Below are positions 28,708 to 39,887 of a DNA stretch of 64,000 nt, in pieces. The translations under genes were made by a program, and so were the position numbers. The notes beneath the pieces were generated by a model. That model was given only the letters and a program-made list of their open reading frames with translations. It did not search any database and was not told where the DNA came from. The stretch lies in assembly GCF_038502225.1 (NCBI RefSeq), contig NC_091300.1, forward strand, positions 52,091,243-52,155,242, in the 5' to 3' direction. The stretch's first letter is position 1, and every line of letters begins with the position of its first letter. This DNA comes from Cherax quadricarinatus (taxonomy: Eukaryota; Arthropoda; Malacostraca; Decapoda; Parastacidae).

Positions 28708-28736
28708 GTTTCACCCACACAGTGGGCTTTTTCAAG
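28708..28736 (-). ncRNA. Degenerate hammerhead-like motif, left arm
   Basis: Minus strand: CTTGAAAAAG, then CCCAC-TGT-GTGGG (5 bp helix II), then TGAAACGTTGTC. Helix II and the GAAAC...GTC end fit a hammerhead with a tiny helix III, but the first box departs from CTGANGA, so activity is doubtful. Confidence 0.35.
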
Positions 28737-28917
28737 TCACACACGGATCTACCTGGGGTTGGAAGGTACGGGAGTATTTATAGTCATGTTCAGAATGTTG
28801 AGGTCAGGTGGAGAATGCTGCATCTGATGATCTACCGGGTGGGGTTATAGAGTCTTGGGTAGCTAGGCAGGGGTATTGGACAAGTTGTGAGTAGACCTTC
28901 TGCAGTGTTCTATGTTC

Positions 28918-30240
28918 TTATGTGGGACAGCGATGAACAAGTTTCTTGGCGAGTGGTTCAGCTATGTTATAGAAGCCATTGTTCTGGTTGAAATTGTTGG
29001 TTATAGAGATAAGCGATGATTCCAGGATTCTTCTGTATTGAGTGTTGTCTTCTGTGGCTACAAGTCTTGAGTTTCTGTAGTTAATTAAATGGTTGTGTGA
29101 ATTGCGATGTTGCACACAGGCATTCCTTGTATCGTCAGTCCTGCTTGCATATTGGTGTTCTGAAATACGTGTTTGGAGGTCTCTTGATGTTTCGCCCACA
29201 TATAATTTGTTGCAATCATTACAAGGGATTATGTATACCCCTGCAGATGATGGAGGCTTGTCCTGTCTACTACTGGTGATGTCCTTGATGGTCGTGGTTG
29301 TGGAGGTAGATACTTGGAATGATGTTTTGGCAAAGATGTTGGAAACATGTTTGGCAATGGAGTTGGTGGGAAGGACTATGTATCTCTTCTCGGCAGTGTC
29401 TTCTCTGGGTGTGTTGAAGATGTTTAATGCCCGCCGTCTGCAGTCTCTGATGAAGTGACGAGGATAGTGGAGTTTAGAAAATACTTGTTCAATTATAGTG
29501 CATTCTTCCTCAAGGAACTCGTTGCTGCAGATTCTGAGTGCACGCAGGAAGAAGCCTATAATTACACCACGTTTGGTTTTGGTGTCGTGGTGAGAGTAGA
29601 AGTGGAGAAGATCGTTTTGGTTGGTGGGTTTTCGATAGACTTTAAAACGAAGTTCGTGGTGAGCTTTGCAGAGCAGAACATCAAGGAAAGGAAGAGTGTT
29701 GTCGACTTCTTCTTCAAGTGTGAACTGGATTGAAGGCTCGACCTGGTTGAGCTTGTCTTGGAGAGCATGAACGTTGAAGCGTTTAGGAGTTATGAGGAGA
29801 ATGTCGTCAACATAACGGAGCCTGGTGACAGACGAAGGAATAATTGCTTGTGTAGTAGGTACTTTGGTGAATAGGGAAGTCACGTCAAGGCTGGAAAGTT
29901 TCTTGTTCCTGATGTTGATGTTGCGAATGCGATTGAGAAGATCACATGAGTGTTTGAGATGTGCTGGACTGATAGTGCCCAAGAGTTTTGAGAGGTGTTT
30001 GGCGAGAATTCCTGAGAGCTGGTGGGGGGCACTGCCTATTCCCGAGGATATGGGCCTCAGTGGGATACCAGGCTTGTGAGTCTTTGGCAGGCCGTACATT
30101 CTGGCAGGTCTGGGGTTGCTGGGCATAGTGTGCAGAAGTTTCTTCCCTTGTTCTGAGCCCCTCAGAATGCGGCGAGCCCTTTGTAGAAAAGTTTTAGTAA
30201 GGTTGTCCACTTGGTTAGTTGTGAGAGGTTTGTAGGTATA
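28918..30240 (-). pseudogene. Penelope-like RT and GIY-YIG nuclease, left arm
   Basis: A single 460-codon frame whose first ~17 codons come from the centre and the other arm. Seen: LPKTHKPG (residues 71-78, typical of Penelope RTs), motif A SLDVTSLFTKVP (137-148), motif C YVDD (163-166), and a GIY-YIG domain with GVYIIP (354-359) and LYVG (366-369), then EHQYASR. About 72 codons between motif A and motif C, including the GLPMGSPLS motif B, are missing through an in-frame deletion. The frame is open but the RT cannot be complete. The 5' end is truncated. Confidence 0.85.
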
Positions 30241-30300
30241 TGGGTCATTAAGTAGACTGAGCATGACCCAGATACCTACAAACCTCTCACAACTAACCAA

Positions 30301-31808
30301 GTGGACAACCTTACTAAAACTTTTCTACAAAGGACTCGCCGCATTCTGAGGGGCTCAGAACAAGGGAAGAAACTTCTGCACACCATGCCCAGCAACCCCA
30401 GACCTGCCAGAATGTACGGCCTGCCAAAGACTCACAAGCCTGGTATCCCACTGAGGCCCATATCCTCGGGAATAGGCAGTGCCCCCCACCAGCTCTCAGG
30501 AATTCTCGCCAAACACCTCTCTAAACTCTTGGGCACTATCAGTCCAGCACATCTCAAACACTCATGTGATCTTCTCAATCGCATTCGCAACATCAACATC
30601 AGGAACAAGAAACTTTCCAGCCTTGACGTGACTTCCCTATTCACCAAAGTACCTACTACACAAGCCATCGATCTCTTGCGCAGGAAAATTGACGATTCAC
30701 TTGATCTTCCCATTCCAGCCAGCGATTTCATCGACCTTGTTGAACTATGTGTTGGCTTTACGTGTTTCTCTTTCGAAAATCACCTCTTTCAGCAGACTTT
30801 TGGACTACCCATGGGTTCGCCACTCAGTGCAGTCCTGGCGAACCTATACATGGAACATCTAGAAGCCGAACGTTTCTCCACCATTATTCCTTTTCTGTCA
30901 CCTGGCTCCGTTACGTTGACGACATTCTCCTCATAACTCCTAAACGCTTCAACGTTCATGCTCTCCAAGACAAGCTCAACCAGGTCGAGCCTTCAATCCA
31001 GTTCACACTTGAAGAAGAAGTCGACAACACTCTTCCTTTCCTTGATGTTCTGCTCTGCAAAGCTCACCACGAACTTCGTTTTAAAGTATATCGAAAACCC
31101 ACTAACCAAAACGATCTTCTCCACTTCTACTCTCACCACGACACCAAAACCAAACGTGGTGTAATTATAGGCTTCTTCCTGCGTGCACTCAGAATCTGCA
31201 GCAACGAGTTCCTTGAGGAAGAATGCACTATAATTGAACAAGTATTTTCTAAACTCCACTATCCTCGTCACTTCATCAGAGACTGCAGACGGCGGGCATT
31301 AAACATCTTCAACACACCCAGAGAAGACACTGCCGAGAAGAGATACATAGTCCTTCCCACCAACTCCATTGCCAAACATGTTTCCAACATCTTTGCCAAA
31401 ACATCATTCCAAGTATCTACCTCCACAACCACGACCATCAAGGACATCACCAGTAGTAGACAGGACAAGCCTCCATCCTCTGCAGGGGTATACATAATCC
31501 CTTGTAATGATTGCAACAAATTATATGTGGGCGAAACATCAAGAGACCTCCAAACACGTATTTCAGAACACCAATATGCAAGCAGGACTGACGATACAAG
31601 GAATGCCTGTGTGCAACATCGCAATTCACACAACCATTTAATTAACTACAGAAACTCAAGACTTGTAGCCACAGAAGACAACACTCAATACAGAAGAATC
31701 CTGGAATCATCGCTTATCTCTATAACCAACAATTTCAACCAGAACAATGGCTTCTATAACATAGCTGAACCACTCGCCAAGAAACTTCTTCATCGCTATC
31801 CCACATAA
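30301..31808 (+). pseudogene. Penelope-like RT and GIY-YIG nuclease, right arm
   Basis: Keeps the segment lost from the left arm, including FGLPMGSPLSAVLANLYME (motif B, about 30800-30855). A one-base loss at about 30891 (compared with the left arm) shifts the frame just before LRYVDDILL. The downstream frame (to 31808) has YVDD and the complete GIY-YIG domain GVYIIP...KLYVGETSRDLQTR. Proteins of this family copy RNA and cut the target for insertion. Truncated at the 5' end like its partner. Confidence 0.85.
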
Positions 31809-31989
31809 GAACATAGAACACTGCAGAAGGTCTACTCACAACTTGTCCAATACCCCTGCCTAGCTACCCAAGACTCTATAACCCCACCCGGTAGATCATC
31901 AGATGCAGCATTCTCCACCTGACCTCAACATTCTGAACATGACTATAAATACTCCCGTACCTTCCAACCCCAGGTAGATCCGTGTGTGA

Positions 31990-32017
31990 CTTGAAAAAGC
32001 CCACAGTGTGGGTGAAA
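31990..32017 (+). ncRNA. Degenerate hammerhead-like motif, right arm
   Basis: CTTGAAAAAG, CCCAC-AGT-GTGGG and TGAAAC, followed by GTTGTC. Same departure in the first core box as in the left arm. Confidence 0.35.
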
Positions 32018-32065
32018 CGTTGTCAATAAAGGATCACATTATACTGCATTTGTGTTTATATTTCC

Positions 32066-32076
32066 AGACTACGTGT
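32066..32076 (+). repeat. Target-site duplication, right
   Basis: AGACTACGTGT, identical to 28619-28629. Confidence 0.8.
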
Positions 32077-32169
32077 CACACACAACTCCACATACGCACT
32101 CATACACCATAACACACAATCCCACCCACTAGTTTTCACACACTTAATAAACACACACTCACATAGTTC

Positions 32170-32172
<3 letters not shown>

Positions 32173-32209
<37 letters not shown>
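32173..32209 (+). repeat. (CA)n microsatellite
   Basis: CA tract at the 5' junction of LINE copy G, preceded by ~90 bp of CA-rich degenerate sequence. Confidence 0.95.
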
Positions 32210-32211
<2 letters not shown>

Positions 32212-34272
32212 AAGGAAAAGGCAGAAACTGAGAGAGATGGTACAAAGGCGAAAGGAGGAAAGAGAGGGGATGGAGAAGACAGACAGGAGATCCCAGACCC
32301 AGGAAGAAGATCAAATACAGCCTCCCTCACAACTTCCTATAGAAGCCTCCCAACCAGGTCAACCCCAGTACAACCAAACACTCTAAATCAAAACACCCAT
32401 GCCACATCCAATGCCCCCACCCACTACATTACAAACTCCACCCCCACAGCAACAACCCATAGTTCCTTACCAGGTCTCCCACTTCCACAACCCCAATATA
32501 CCTTCCAGACCACAGTCTTAGAAAAGAAGTTGAAGGTGTGGTATACAAATGCAGATGGAATAACAAACAAGTACGAGGAGTGGCACGAAAGAATCAAGGA
32601 GACATCCCCAGACATAATAGCACTCACAGAAACAAAACTCACCAGAATAATAACAGATTCAATCTTTCCATCCGGATATCAAATCCTCAGGAAAGACAAA
32701 GGGAGGAGAGGGGAGGAGAAGTTGCACTGCTCATTAAAAACCATTGGGGTTTCGAGAAAATGGAAGGAATGGATGGCACAGGCGAAAGGGACTACTTAGT
32801 AGGAACAATCCAGTCTGAGGGACATAAGGTGATAATTGCAGTAATGTACAACCCACCACAGAACTGCATGAGGCCAAGAGAAGAATACGATGAGAGCAAC
32901 AGAGCAATGATCGACACACTAGCCGAGGTGGCAAGGAGAGCACACATGGGGGGAACAAAGTTACTAGTTATGGGTGATTTCAATCACAAGGAGATTGCCT
33001 GGGAAAACCTGGAGCCCCATGGGGGTCCCAAAACATGGAGAGCCAAGATGATGGATGTGGTACTGGAAAACCTCATGCATCAACATGTTAGAGACACTAC
33101 CAGAGAGAGAGGAGAGAATGAACCAGCAAGGCTGGACCTTGTATTCACCTTGAGTAGTTCGGACATCGAGGGTATCATGTATGAAAGGCCCCTGGGAGCT
33201 AGTGATCATGTGGTTCTGTGCTTCGACTACATAGTTGAGCTCCAAGTGGAGAGAGTAGCAGGAATAGGCTGGGAAAAACCAAACTACAAAAGGGGAACTA
33301 CTCAGGCATGAGGAACTTCCTTCAAGACATTCAGTGGGAGAGGGAGCTGACAGGAAAACCAGTACAAGAAATGATGGACTATGTGGCAACAAAATGCAAG
33401 GAGGCAGAGGAGAGGTTTGTTCCCAAGGGAAACAGAAATAATGGGAAGAACAGAACGAGTCCTTGGTTCACCCAAAGGTGTAGGGAGGCAAAAACTAGGT
33501 GTACTAGAGAATGGAAAAGGTACAGAAGACAGAGAACTCAGGAAAATAAAGAAATCAGCCGAAGAGCCAGAAACGAATATGCACAGATGAGAAGAGAGGC
33601 TCAGAGACAATATGAAAATGACATAGCATCAAAAATAAAGACTGACCCGAAGCTGTTGTACAGCCACATCAGGACGAAAACAACAGTCAAGGACCCGGTA
33701 ATCAGACTGAGGAAGGGTGATGGGGAATTCACAAGAAACGACCAGGAGGTATGTCAGGAGCTCAACACAAGATTTAAAGAGGTATTTACAGTGGAAACCA
33801 GTAGGACTCCAGGAAATCAGAACAGGGGGGCACACCAGCAAGTGCTGCATGAGGTACATATAACCAAGGAGGAGGTGAAGAAGCTGCTATGCGAACTTGA
33901 CACCTCAAAGGCGGTGGGACCAGACAACATCTCTCCATGGGTCCTTAAAGAGGGAGCAGAGATATTGTGTGAGCCATTAACAAAGATCTTCAACACATCA
34001 TTTGAAACTGGGCAACTCCCTGAGATATGGAAAATGGCAAATGTAGTCCCAATTTTTAAAAAGGGAGACAGACATGAGGCACTAAACTACAGACCTGTAT
34101 CACTAACGTGTATAGTATGCAAGGTTATGGAGAAGATCATCAGGAGGAGAGTGGTTGGGCACCTGGAAAGAAACAAGTGTATAATTGACAACCAGCACGG
34201 TTTCAGGGAAGGAAAATCCTGTGTCACAAACCTAATAGAATTTTATGACAAGGTGACAGAAGTAAGACAAGG
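32210..34272 (+). pseudogene. CA-LINE copy G: ORF1 end, endonuclease and RT start
   Basis: Starts in the last codons of ORF1. ORF2 opens at about 32530 with KVWYTNADGITNK. Endonuclease motifs: TETKL (about 32627), MGDFNHKE (about 32969) and ASDHVVL (about 33198). Frameshifts at about 32715 and 33295. RT: TSPWFTQRC, KAVGPDNISPW, VVPIFKKGDRHEALNYRPVS, QHGFREGKSCVTNL. It stops matching at 34272, just before motif A, where ORF1 sequence of copy H begins without any (CA)n. Confidence 0.87.
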
Positions 34273-34400
34273 ACCTTACCAGATACCTGTGGGGGCCAGG
34301 AACAGGTGAGCAGGAAGGACAAACCAAGAAGCATAGGGGCCATAACTAGGGAAGGGACTGAAGGAACACTCCACGGGAAGGAACTAAAACACATCAGAGG

Positions 34401-34838
34401 ATGCAATGGGAGTCACAGTGGGAGGTGGAAAGGGAGAGATCCGTGTTTGTCTATGGGCTAGACGAAGCTAAAGGGGAAACTTATGATGAAAGAAAGCAGG
34501 AGGAGAAAAAAGCGATTGAAGATATCGTGAAGGTGATAGGCGAGGGGGACATGACCCAGGTGGCAAATTTTCGGAGAATTGGGTGGTTCACAAAGAAAAG
34601 GAATCGGCCTCTCAAAGTAATTTTCAAGGCAGAATCAACCCGAACCATGATACTGCAGGAGAAACCACGGCTAAGAGGCAAGCAGGAGTTCCGGAGTGTG
34701 TACCTCGATCGAGACAGAACACAGGACGAAAGGAAGACGATAAAAGAGAGAGTTCGAAAACGAAAGGAGAAATGGAAGGAAATGAAAAAGGAGAGCAGAA
34801 TAACACAGGATCAAATGGAAGGACAAGCACACCCCTAG
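34401..34838 (+). CDS. CA-LINE copy H ORF1, C-terminal part
   Basis: A 145-codon frame. SVFVYGLDEAK opens an RNA-binding-like region with IGWFTKKRNRPLKVIF, followed by VYLDRDRTQDERKTIKERV and a highly charged, lysine/glutamate-rich tail. The corresponding stretch in copy J (40108-41117) is preceded by a coiled-coil-like segment, so a coiled coil plus RNA-binding ORF1 is likely for the family. The start is a fortuitous ATG inside a truncated frame. Role: inferred nucleic-acid binding in the retrotransposition particle. Confidence 0.6.
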   Translation: MQWESQWEVERERSVFVYGLDEAKGETYDERKQEEKKAIEDIVKVIGEGDMTQVANFRRIGWFTKKRNRPLKVIFKAESTRTMILQEKPRLRGKQEFRSVYLDRDRTQDERKTIKERVRKRKEKWKEMKKESRITQDQMEGQAHP

Positions 34839-34962
34839 AAACACCTGCAGAAGGACTCCAGCCACGACACCCCCAAGGCAACTGAACAATCCAAACCAAC
34901 CATCACACACCGATCCCTCTGTTTCCACCCCCCGCACCACAGTTACAGTATTAGAACAGAAG

Positions 34963-37900
34963 TTGAAGGTTTGGTACAAAAATGCAGATGGATTAACGAA
35001 TAAACATGAGGAAAGGCAAGAAAGAATCAATGAGAAGTCCCCAGACATCATAGCAGTTACAGAAACAAAACTCACGGAGACAATAACAGATGCAATCTTC
35101 CCACCAGGATACCAGATCATGAGGAAAGATAGAAGGGGCAGGGGGAGAGGTGGGGTTGCTCTGCTCGTAAAACACAGATGGAAATTCGAGAAAATGGCAG
35201 GCATAGATGAGACGGGAGAAAGAGACTACATAGCAGGTACACTTCAGTCTGGGAAACACAAAGTGGTCATTGCAGTGATGTATAATCCACCACAGAACTG
35301 CATGAGGTCAAGAGAGGAATATGAAGAGAGCAACAGAGCAATGGTGGACACACTTGCTGAGGTGGCAAGACGAGCTCATTCCAGCAGAGCAAAGTTACTG
35401 GTTATGGGGGATTTCAACCACAGGGAGATTGACTGGGAAAACCTGGAGACACATGGGGGTCCCGAAACATGGAGAGCCAGGATGTTGGATGTGGTGCTGG
35501 AAAACCTCGTGCACCAACATGTTAAGGACACTACCAGAGCGAGAGGGGAGGATGAACCAGCAAGACTGGACCTTGTGTTCACCCTGGGCAGCTCAGACAT
35601 TGAGGACATCAAGTATGAGAGTCCCCTAGGAGCTAGCGACCACGTGGTTCTGTGCTTTGAATACATAGTAGAGCTGCAAGTGGAGAGAATAACAGGAGTT
35701 GAATGGGAAAAGCCTGACTATAAAAGAGGGGACTACATAGGATTGAAGAACTTCCTGCGGGAGGCCCATTGGGACAGAGAACTGGCAGGAAAGCCAGTAA
35801 ATGAAATGATGGAATATGTAACAACAAAATGCAAGGAGGCAGTGGAAAGGTTTATTCCCAAGGGCAACAGTAACGACGGGAAGACCAGAACGAGCCCCTG
35901 GTTTACCCGACGGTGTAAGGAGGCAAAAACAAAGTGCAATAGAGAATGGAAAAAGTACAGAAGGCAGAGAACACACGAAAATAGGGAGACCAGTCGCAGA
36001 GCAAGGAATGAGTATGCACAGGTAAGGAGGGAGGCCCAGCGACAGTATGAAAATGACATAGCATCGAGAATCAAGACTGACCCGAAACTGTTGTATAGCC
36101 ACATCAGGAGGAGGATAACAGTCAAAGACCAGGTGATCAGATTAAGGACAGAAGGTGGAGAACTCACAAGAAACGATCAGGAGGTATGTGAGGAGCTGAA
36201 CAGGAGATTTAAGGAAGTTTTTACAGTAGAGACAGGAAGGGGTGTGGGAAGACAGCAAAGAAGGGAATATCAAGAGGGAATATACCAACAAGTGTTGGAT
36301 GACTTACGAACAACTGAGGAGGAGGTGAAGAAGCTCTTAAGTGACCTTGACACCTCAAAGGCGATGGGACCGGACATCTCCCCATGGGTCCTTAGAGAAG
36401 GAGCAGAGATGCTGTGCGTGTCTCTAACCACAATCTTCAACACATCCCTTGAAACTGGGCAACTACCTGAGAAATGGAAGACAGCTAATGTAGTCCCCAT
36501 ATTTAAGAAAGGAAACAGAAACGAGGCACTAAACTACAGACCTGTGTCTCTGACATGTATTGTGTGCAAAGTCGTGGAGAAGATTATCAGGAGGAGAGTG
36601 GTCGAACACCTGGAAAGAAACAATATTATAAATGAAAACCAGCATGGGTTCATGGAAGGCAAATCTTGTATCACAAACCTCCTGGAGTTTTATGACAAGG
36701 TAACAGAAGTAAGACACGAGAGAGAGGGGTGGGTAGATTGTGTTTTCCTAGACTGCAGGAATGCCTTTGACACAGTTCCCCACAAGAGATTAGTGCAGAA
36801 GCTGGAGGATCAGGCGCATGTAAAAGGGAGGGCACTGCAATGGATAAGGGAATACCTGACAGGGAGGCAGCAACGAGTCATGGTACGTGAAGAGGTATCA
36901 CAGTGGGCGCCTGTTACGAGCGGGGTCCCACAGGGGTCAGTTTTAGGACCATTGCTATTTTTGATACATGTTTACCTGGAGTTTACCTGGAGAGAGTTCC
37001 GGGGGTAAACGCCCCCGCGGCCTGGTCTGTGACCAGGCCTCCTGGTAGATCAGAGCCTGATCAACCAGGCTGTTGCTGCTGGCTGCACGCAAACCAACGT
37101 ACGAGCCACAGCCCGGCTGATCAGGAACTGACTTTAGGTGCTTGTCCAGTGCCAGCTTGAAGACTGCCAGGGGTCTGTTGGTAATCCCCCTTATGTGTGC
37201 TGGGAGGCAGTTGAACAGTCTCGGGCCCCTGACACTTATTGTATGGTCTCTTAACGTGCTAGTGACACCCCTGCTTTTCATTGGGGGGATGGTGCATCGT
37301 CTGCCAAGTCTTTTGCTTTCGTAGTGAGTGATTTTCGTGTGCAAGTTCGGTACTAGTCCCTCTAGGATTTTCCAGGTGTATATAATCATGTATCTCTCCC
37401 TCCTGCGTTCCAGGGAATACAGGTTTAGGAACCTCAAGCGCTCCCAGTAATTGAGGTGTTTTATCTCCGTTATGCGCGCCGTGAACGACATGATGGAAGG
37501 AATAGACTCTGAGGTGTCCCTGTTCGCAGATGACGTGAAGTTGATGAGAAGAATTAAATCGGACGAGGATGAGGCAGGACTACAAAGAGACCTGGACAGG
37601 CTGGACATGTGGTCCAGTAACTGGCTTCTCGAATTCAATCCAGCCAAATGCAAAGTCATGAAGATTGGGGAGGGACAAAGAAGACCGCAGACAGAGTATA
37701 GGCTAGGTAGACAAAGACTACAGACCTCACCCAGGGAGAAAGACCTTGGGGTGACCATAACACCGAGCACATCACCGGAGGCACACATCAACCAAATAAC
37801 TGCTGCAGCATACTGGCGCCTGGCAAACCTGAGAATACCGTTCCGATACCTTAATAAGGAATCGTTCAAGACACTGTACACTGGGTATGTTAGGCCCATA

Positions 37901-38341
37901 CTGGAGTATGCAGCACCAGTCTGGAACCCACACCTGGTCAAGCACGTCAAGAAGTTAGAGAAAGTACAAAGGTTTGCAACAAGGCTAATCCCAGAGCTCA
38001 AGGGAATGTCGTACGAGGAAAGGTTAAGGGAAATCGGACTGACGACACTGGAGGACAGAAGGGTCAGGGGAGACATGATAACGACATACAAGATACTGTG
38101 GGGAATAGACAAGGTGGACAGAGATAGGATGTTCCAGAGAGGGGACACAGGGACAAGGGGTCTCAACTGGAAGCGGAAGACTCAGACGAGTCACAGAGAC
38201 GTTAGGAAGTATTTCTTCAGTCATAGAGTTGTCAGCAAGTGGAATAGCCTAGCAAGTGAAGTAGTGGAGGCAGGAACCATACATAGTTTTAAGAAGAGGT
38301 ATGACAAAGCTCAGGAAGCAGAGAGAGAGAGGACCCAGTAG
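34963..38341 (+). pseudogene. CA-LINE copy H ORF2 (endonuclease-RT), interrupted
   Basis: The first 669 or so codons are uninterrupted: KVWYKNADGLTNK at the start, TETKLTETI (about residue 32), GDFN (148-151) and ASDHVVL (about 223) of the APE-like endonuclease; then RT motifs including LNYRPVSLTCIVCK, QHGFMEGKSCITNL, motif A FLDCRNAFDTVPHKRL (about 594) and motif B GVPQGSVLGPLLF (about 652). The frame resumes at about 37481 with VNDMMEGIDSEVSLFADD (motif C) and runs intact to 38341, ending KWNSLASEVVEAGTIHSFK. The insertion is the only major lesion. Together the parts give roughly 950 codons, the expected size for a CR1/L2-like ORF2. The enzyme nicks target DNA and primes reverse transcription there. 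Confidence 0.9.
36971..37480 (-). mobile_element. Antisense LINE fragment inserted in copy H
   Basis: Minus strand: TARITEIKHLNYWERLRFLN, then LYSLERRRERYMIIY and VRGPRLFNCLPAHIR, then FKLALDKHLK, the C-terminus of a different CR1-like ORF2. After its stop the tail contains GGCCGCGGGGGCG and ends in two ACTCCAGGTAAAC-type units (36971-36992). No clear target duplication seen. Confidence 0.85.
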
Positions 38342-38421
38342 CGATCAGTGAAGAGTCGGGGCCAGGAGCTGAGTCTCGACCCCTGCAACCACAATTAGGT
38401 GAGTACAATTAGGTGAGTACA

Positions 38422-38441
38422 CACACTCACACACACACACA
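38422..38441 (+). repeat. (CA)n between copies H and I
   Basis: Short CA tract with one interruption. Confidence 0.9.
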
Positions 38442-39172
38442 AAGAAGACCGCAGACAGAGTATAGACTAGGTGGCCAAGGACTGCAAACCTCTCTCAAGG
38501 AGAAAGATCTTGGGGTGACCATTACACCGAGCATGTCTCCGGAGGCACACATCAACCAGATAACTGCTGCAGCATATGGGCGCCTGGCAAACCTGAGAAT
38601 AGCGTTCCGATACCTTAGTAAGGAATCGTTCAAGACACTGTACACTGTATACATCAGGCCCATAATGGAGTATACAGCACCAGTTTTGAATCCAAACCTG
38701 GTCAAACACGTCAAGAAATTAGAGAAAGTGCAAAGGTTTGCAACAAGGCTAGTTCCGGAGCTCAAGGGTATGTCCTACAAAGAAAGGTTGAGGAAAATCG
38801 GACTGACGACATTGGAAGAAAGGCGGGTCAGGAGAGACATGATAACGACATACAAAATACTGCGTGGAATAGATAAGGTAGACAGTGACAGGTTGTTCCA
38901 GAGAGGGGACACAGAAACAAGGGGTCACAATTGGAAGCTGAAGATTCAGAAGAGTCAGAGGGATGTTAGGAAGTATTTCTTCGGTTGTAGAGTCGTCACG
39001 AAGTGGAATAGCCTAGCAAGTGATGTAGTGGAGGCAGAAACCATACATAGCTTTAAGACGAGGTATGACAAGGCTGTGGAAGCAGAGAGAGAGAGGACGT
39101 AGTAGCAATCAGTGAAGAGGCGGGGCCAGGAGCTGAGTCTCGACCCCTGCAACCACAATTAGGTGAGTACAC
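38442..39172 (+). pseudogene. CA-LINE copy I: C-terminal ORF2 fragment
   Basis: An uninterrupted frame to 39102 from RRPQTEYRLGG through GVTITPSMSPEAHINQ, LEKVQRFATRLVPELKG and DMITTYKILRGIDKV to FKTRYDKAVE. It starts directly after (CA)n and lacks all catalytic motifs. The 3' UTR ends in AATTAGGTGAGTACA. Subfamily 2. Confidence 0.88.
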
Positions 39173-39803
39173 TCACTCTCCTGCACCCACTCCCCACCTC
39201 TCTCCCTCTCCCAATCCCTCCCCTGACCCTGCCCCTCTCTCTCTCACATTCCTCCTTCTCCACCCTCCTCTCCCTTATTCCCCCTCCACCACCTCTATCC
39301 CATTTCGCCACTGTCTCCAGAGTCCTCCTCTCCCTCCCTCTGCCTCCCTACACACACACTCAAACACATCACACATCATTCTGTGGCAATAAAATAAAAA
39401 TGGGTTACCAGAGAGCAGGACGATAAAACAGGGGACTGGAGGATGAGTCTTGGAAGGAAGATTGGGTAGCAGAGCTCATGAAAAGGGAACATGAGTGGGG
39501 AAAGAAGCTAGAAGAGCTTAGCATGAAAGTGGAGGAGAGGATAGCTGCTGAGAGCAGGAAGTGGGAGATGCAAGTCACAGCAGCAGAGGATAAGATTCAG
39601 AGATTAAAAGAGGAACCGAAAAATCTGAAACAGTCTAAAGAACTAAAGAGCAATGCAGGCATGACATCAGAAACTGTTACCTCAGTCACAAACAAGGGGA
39701 TTGTAGGGAACGAAAGAGCGAAACTGTATGCAGAGGCCCTGTCAGATCATCGTGGTGCCAGAGAAAAAAAAAGGATCACATCAGGAAAATTGATGGGACT
39801 GTA

Positions 39804-39887
39804 AAGTAAAAGGACACAAGTGCAACTAATGTGACATTTTATTGTGGCAACGTTTCGCTCTCCAGGAGCTTTATCAAGCCATTACGG
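39804..39887 (-). mobile_element. Solo Penelope-like tail with target duplication
   Basis: 84 bp carrying GCAACTAATGTGACATTTTA and CGTTTCGCTCTCCAGGAGCT, the tail of the Penelope element at 54953. GATGGGACTGTA (39792-39803) and GATGGCACTGTA (39888-39899) flank it as a 12 bp duplication with one mismatch. Unlike the other copies it has no inverted arm. Confidence 0.75.

Larger units (their letters stand above)
28630..32065. mobile_element. Head-to-head inverted pair of Penelope-like elements
   Basis: Two nearly identical 5'-truncated arms point outward from a ~15 bp centre at about 30251-30265. Each arm carries RT, GIY-YIG endonuclease and a tail with GTATAATGTGATCC (or its complement). Both arms start at the same codon region (DPYTYKPL / DPDTYKPL). 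An 11 bp direct duplication flanks the pair as a whole, so it probably inserted as one unit. The left outer end carries ~30 bp more tail than the right. Confidence 0.88.
34273..38421 (+). mobile_element. CA-LINE copy H: nearly complete, split by an antisense LINE
   Basis: Carries the C-terminal part of ORF1, all of ORF2 and the 3' UTR ending in two AATTAGGTGAGTAC units and (CA)n. It is the best-preserved CA-LINE here. The 36971-37480 insertion separates RT motifs B and C. Subfamily 2. Confidence 0.9.

Noticed and set aside
29093..29733. Plus-strand frames over the left Penelope arm (and minus-strand ones over the right arm)
   Set aside because: They are antisense shadows of the RT/GIY-YIG frame, mirrored exactly in the other arm.
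36955..38166. A single 403-codon minus-strand protein
   Set aside because: Only the part over 36971-37480 is a real LINE C-terminus; the rest is the antisense of copy H ORF2.
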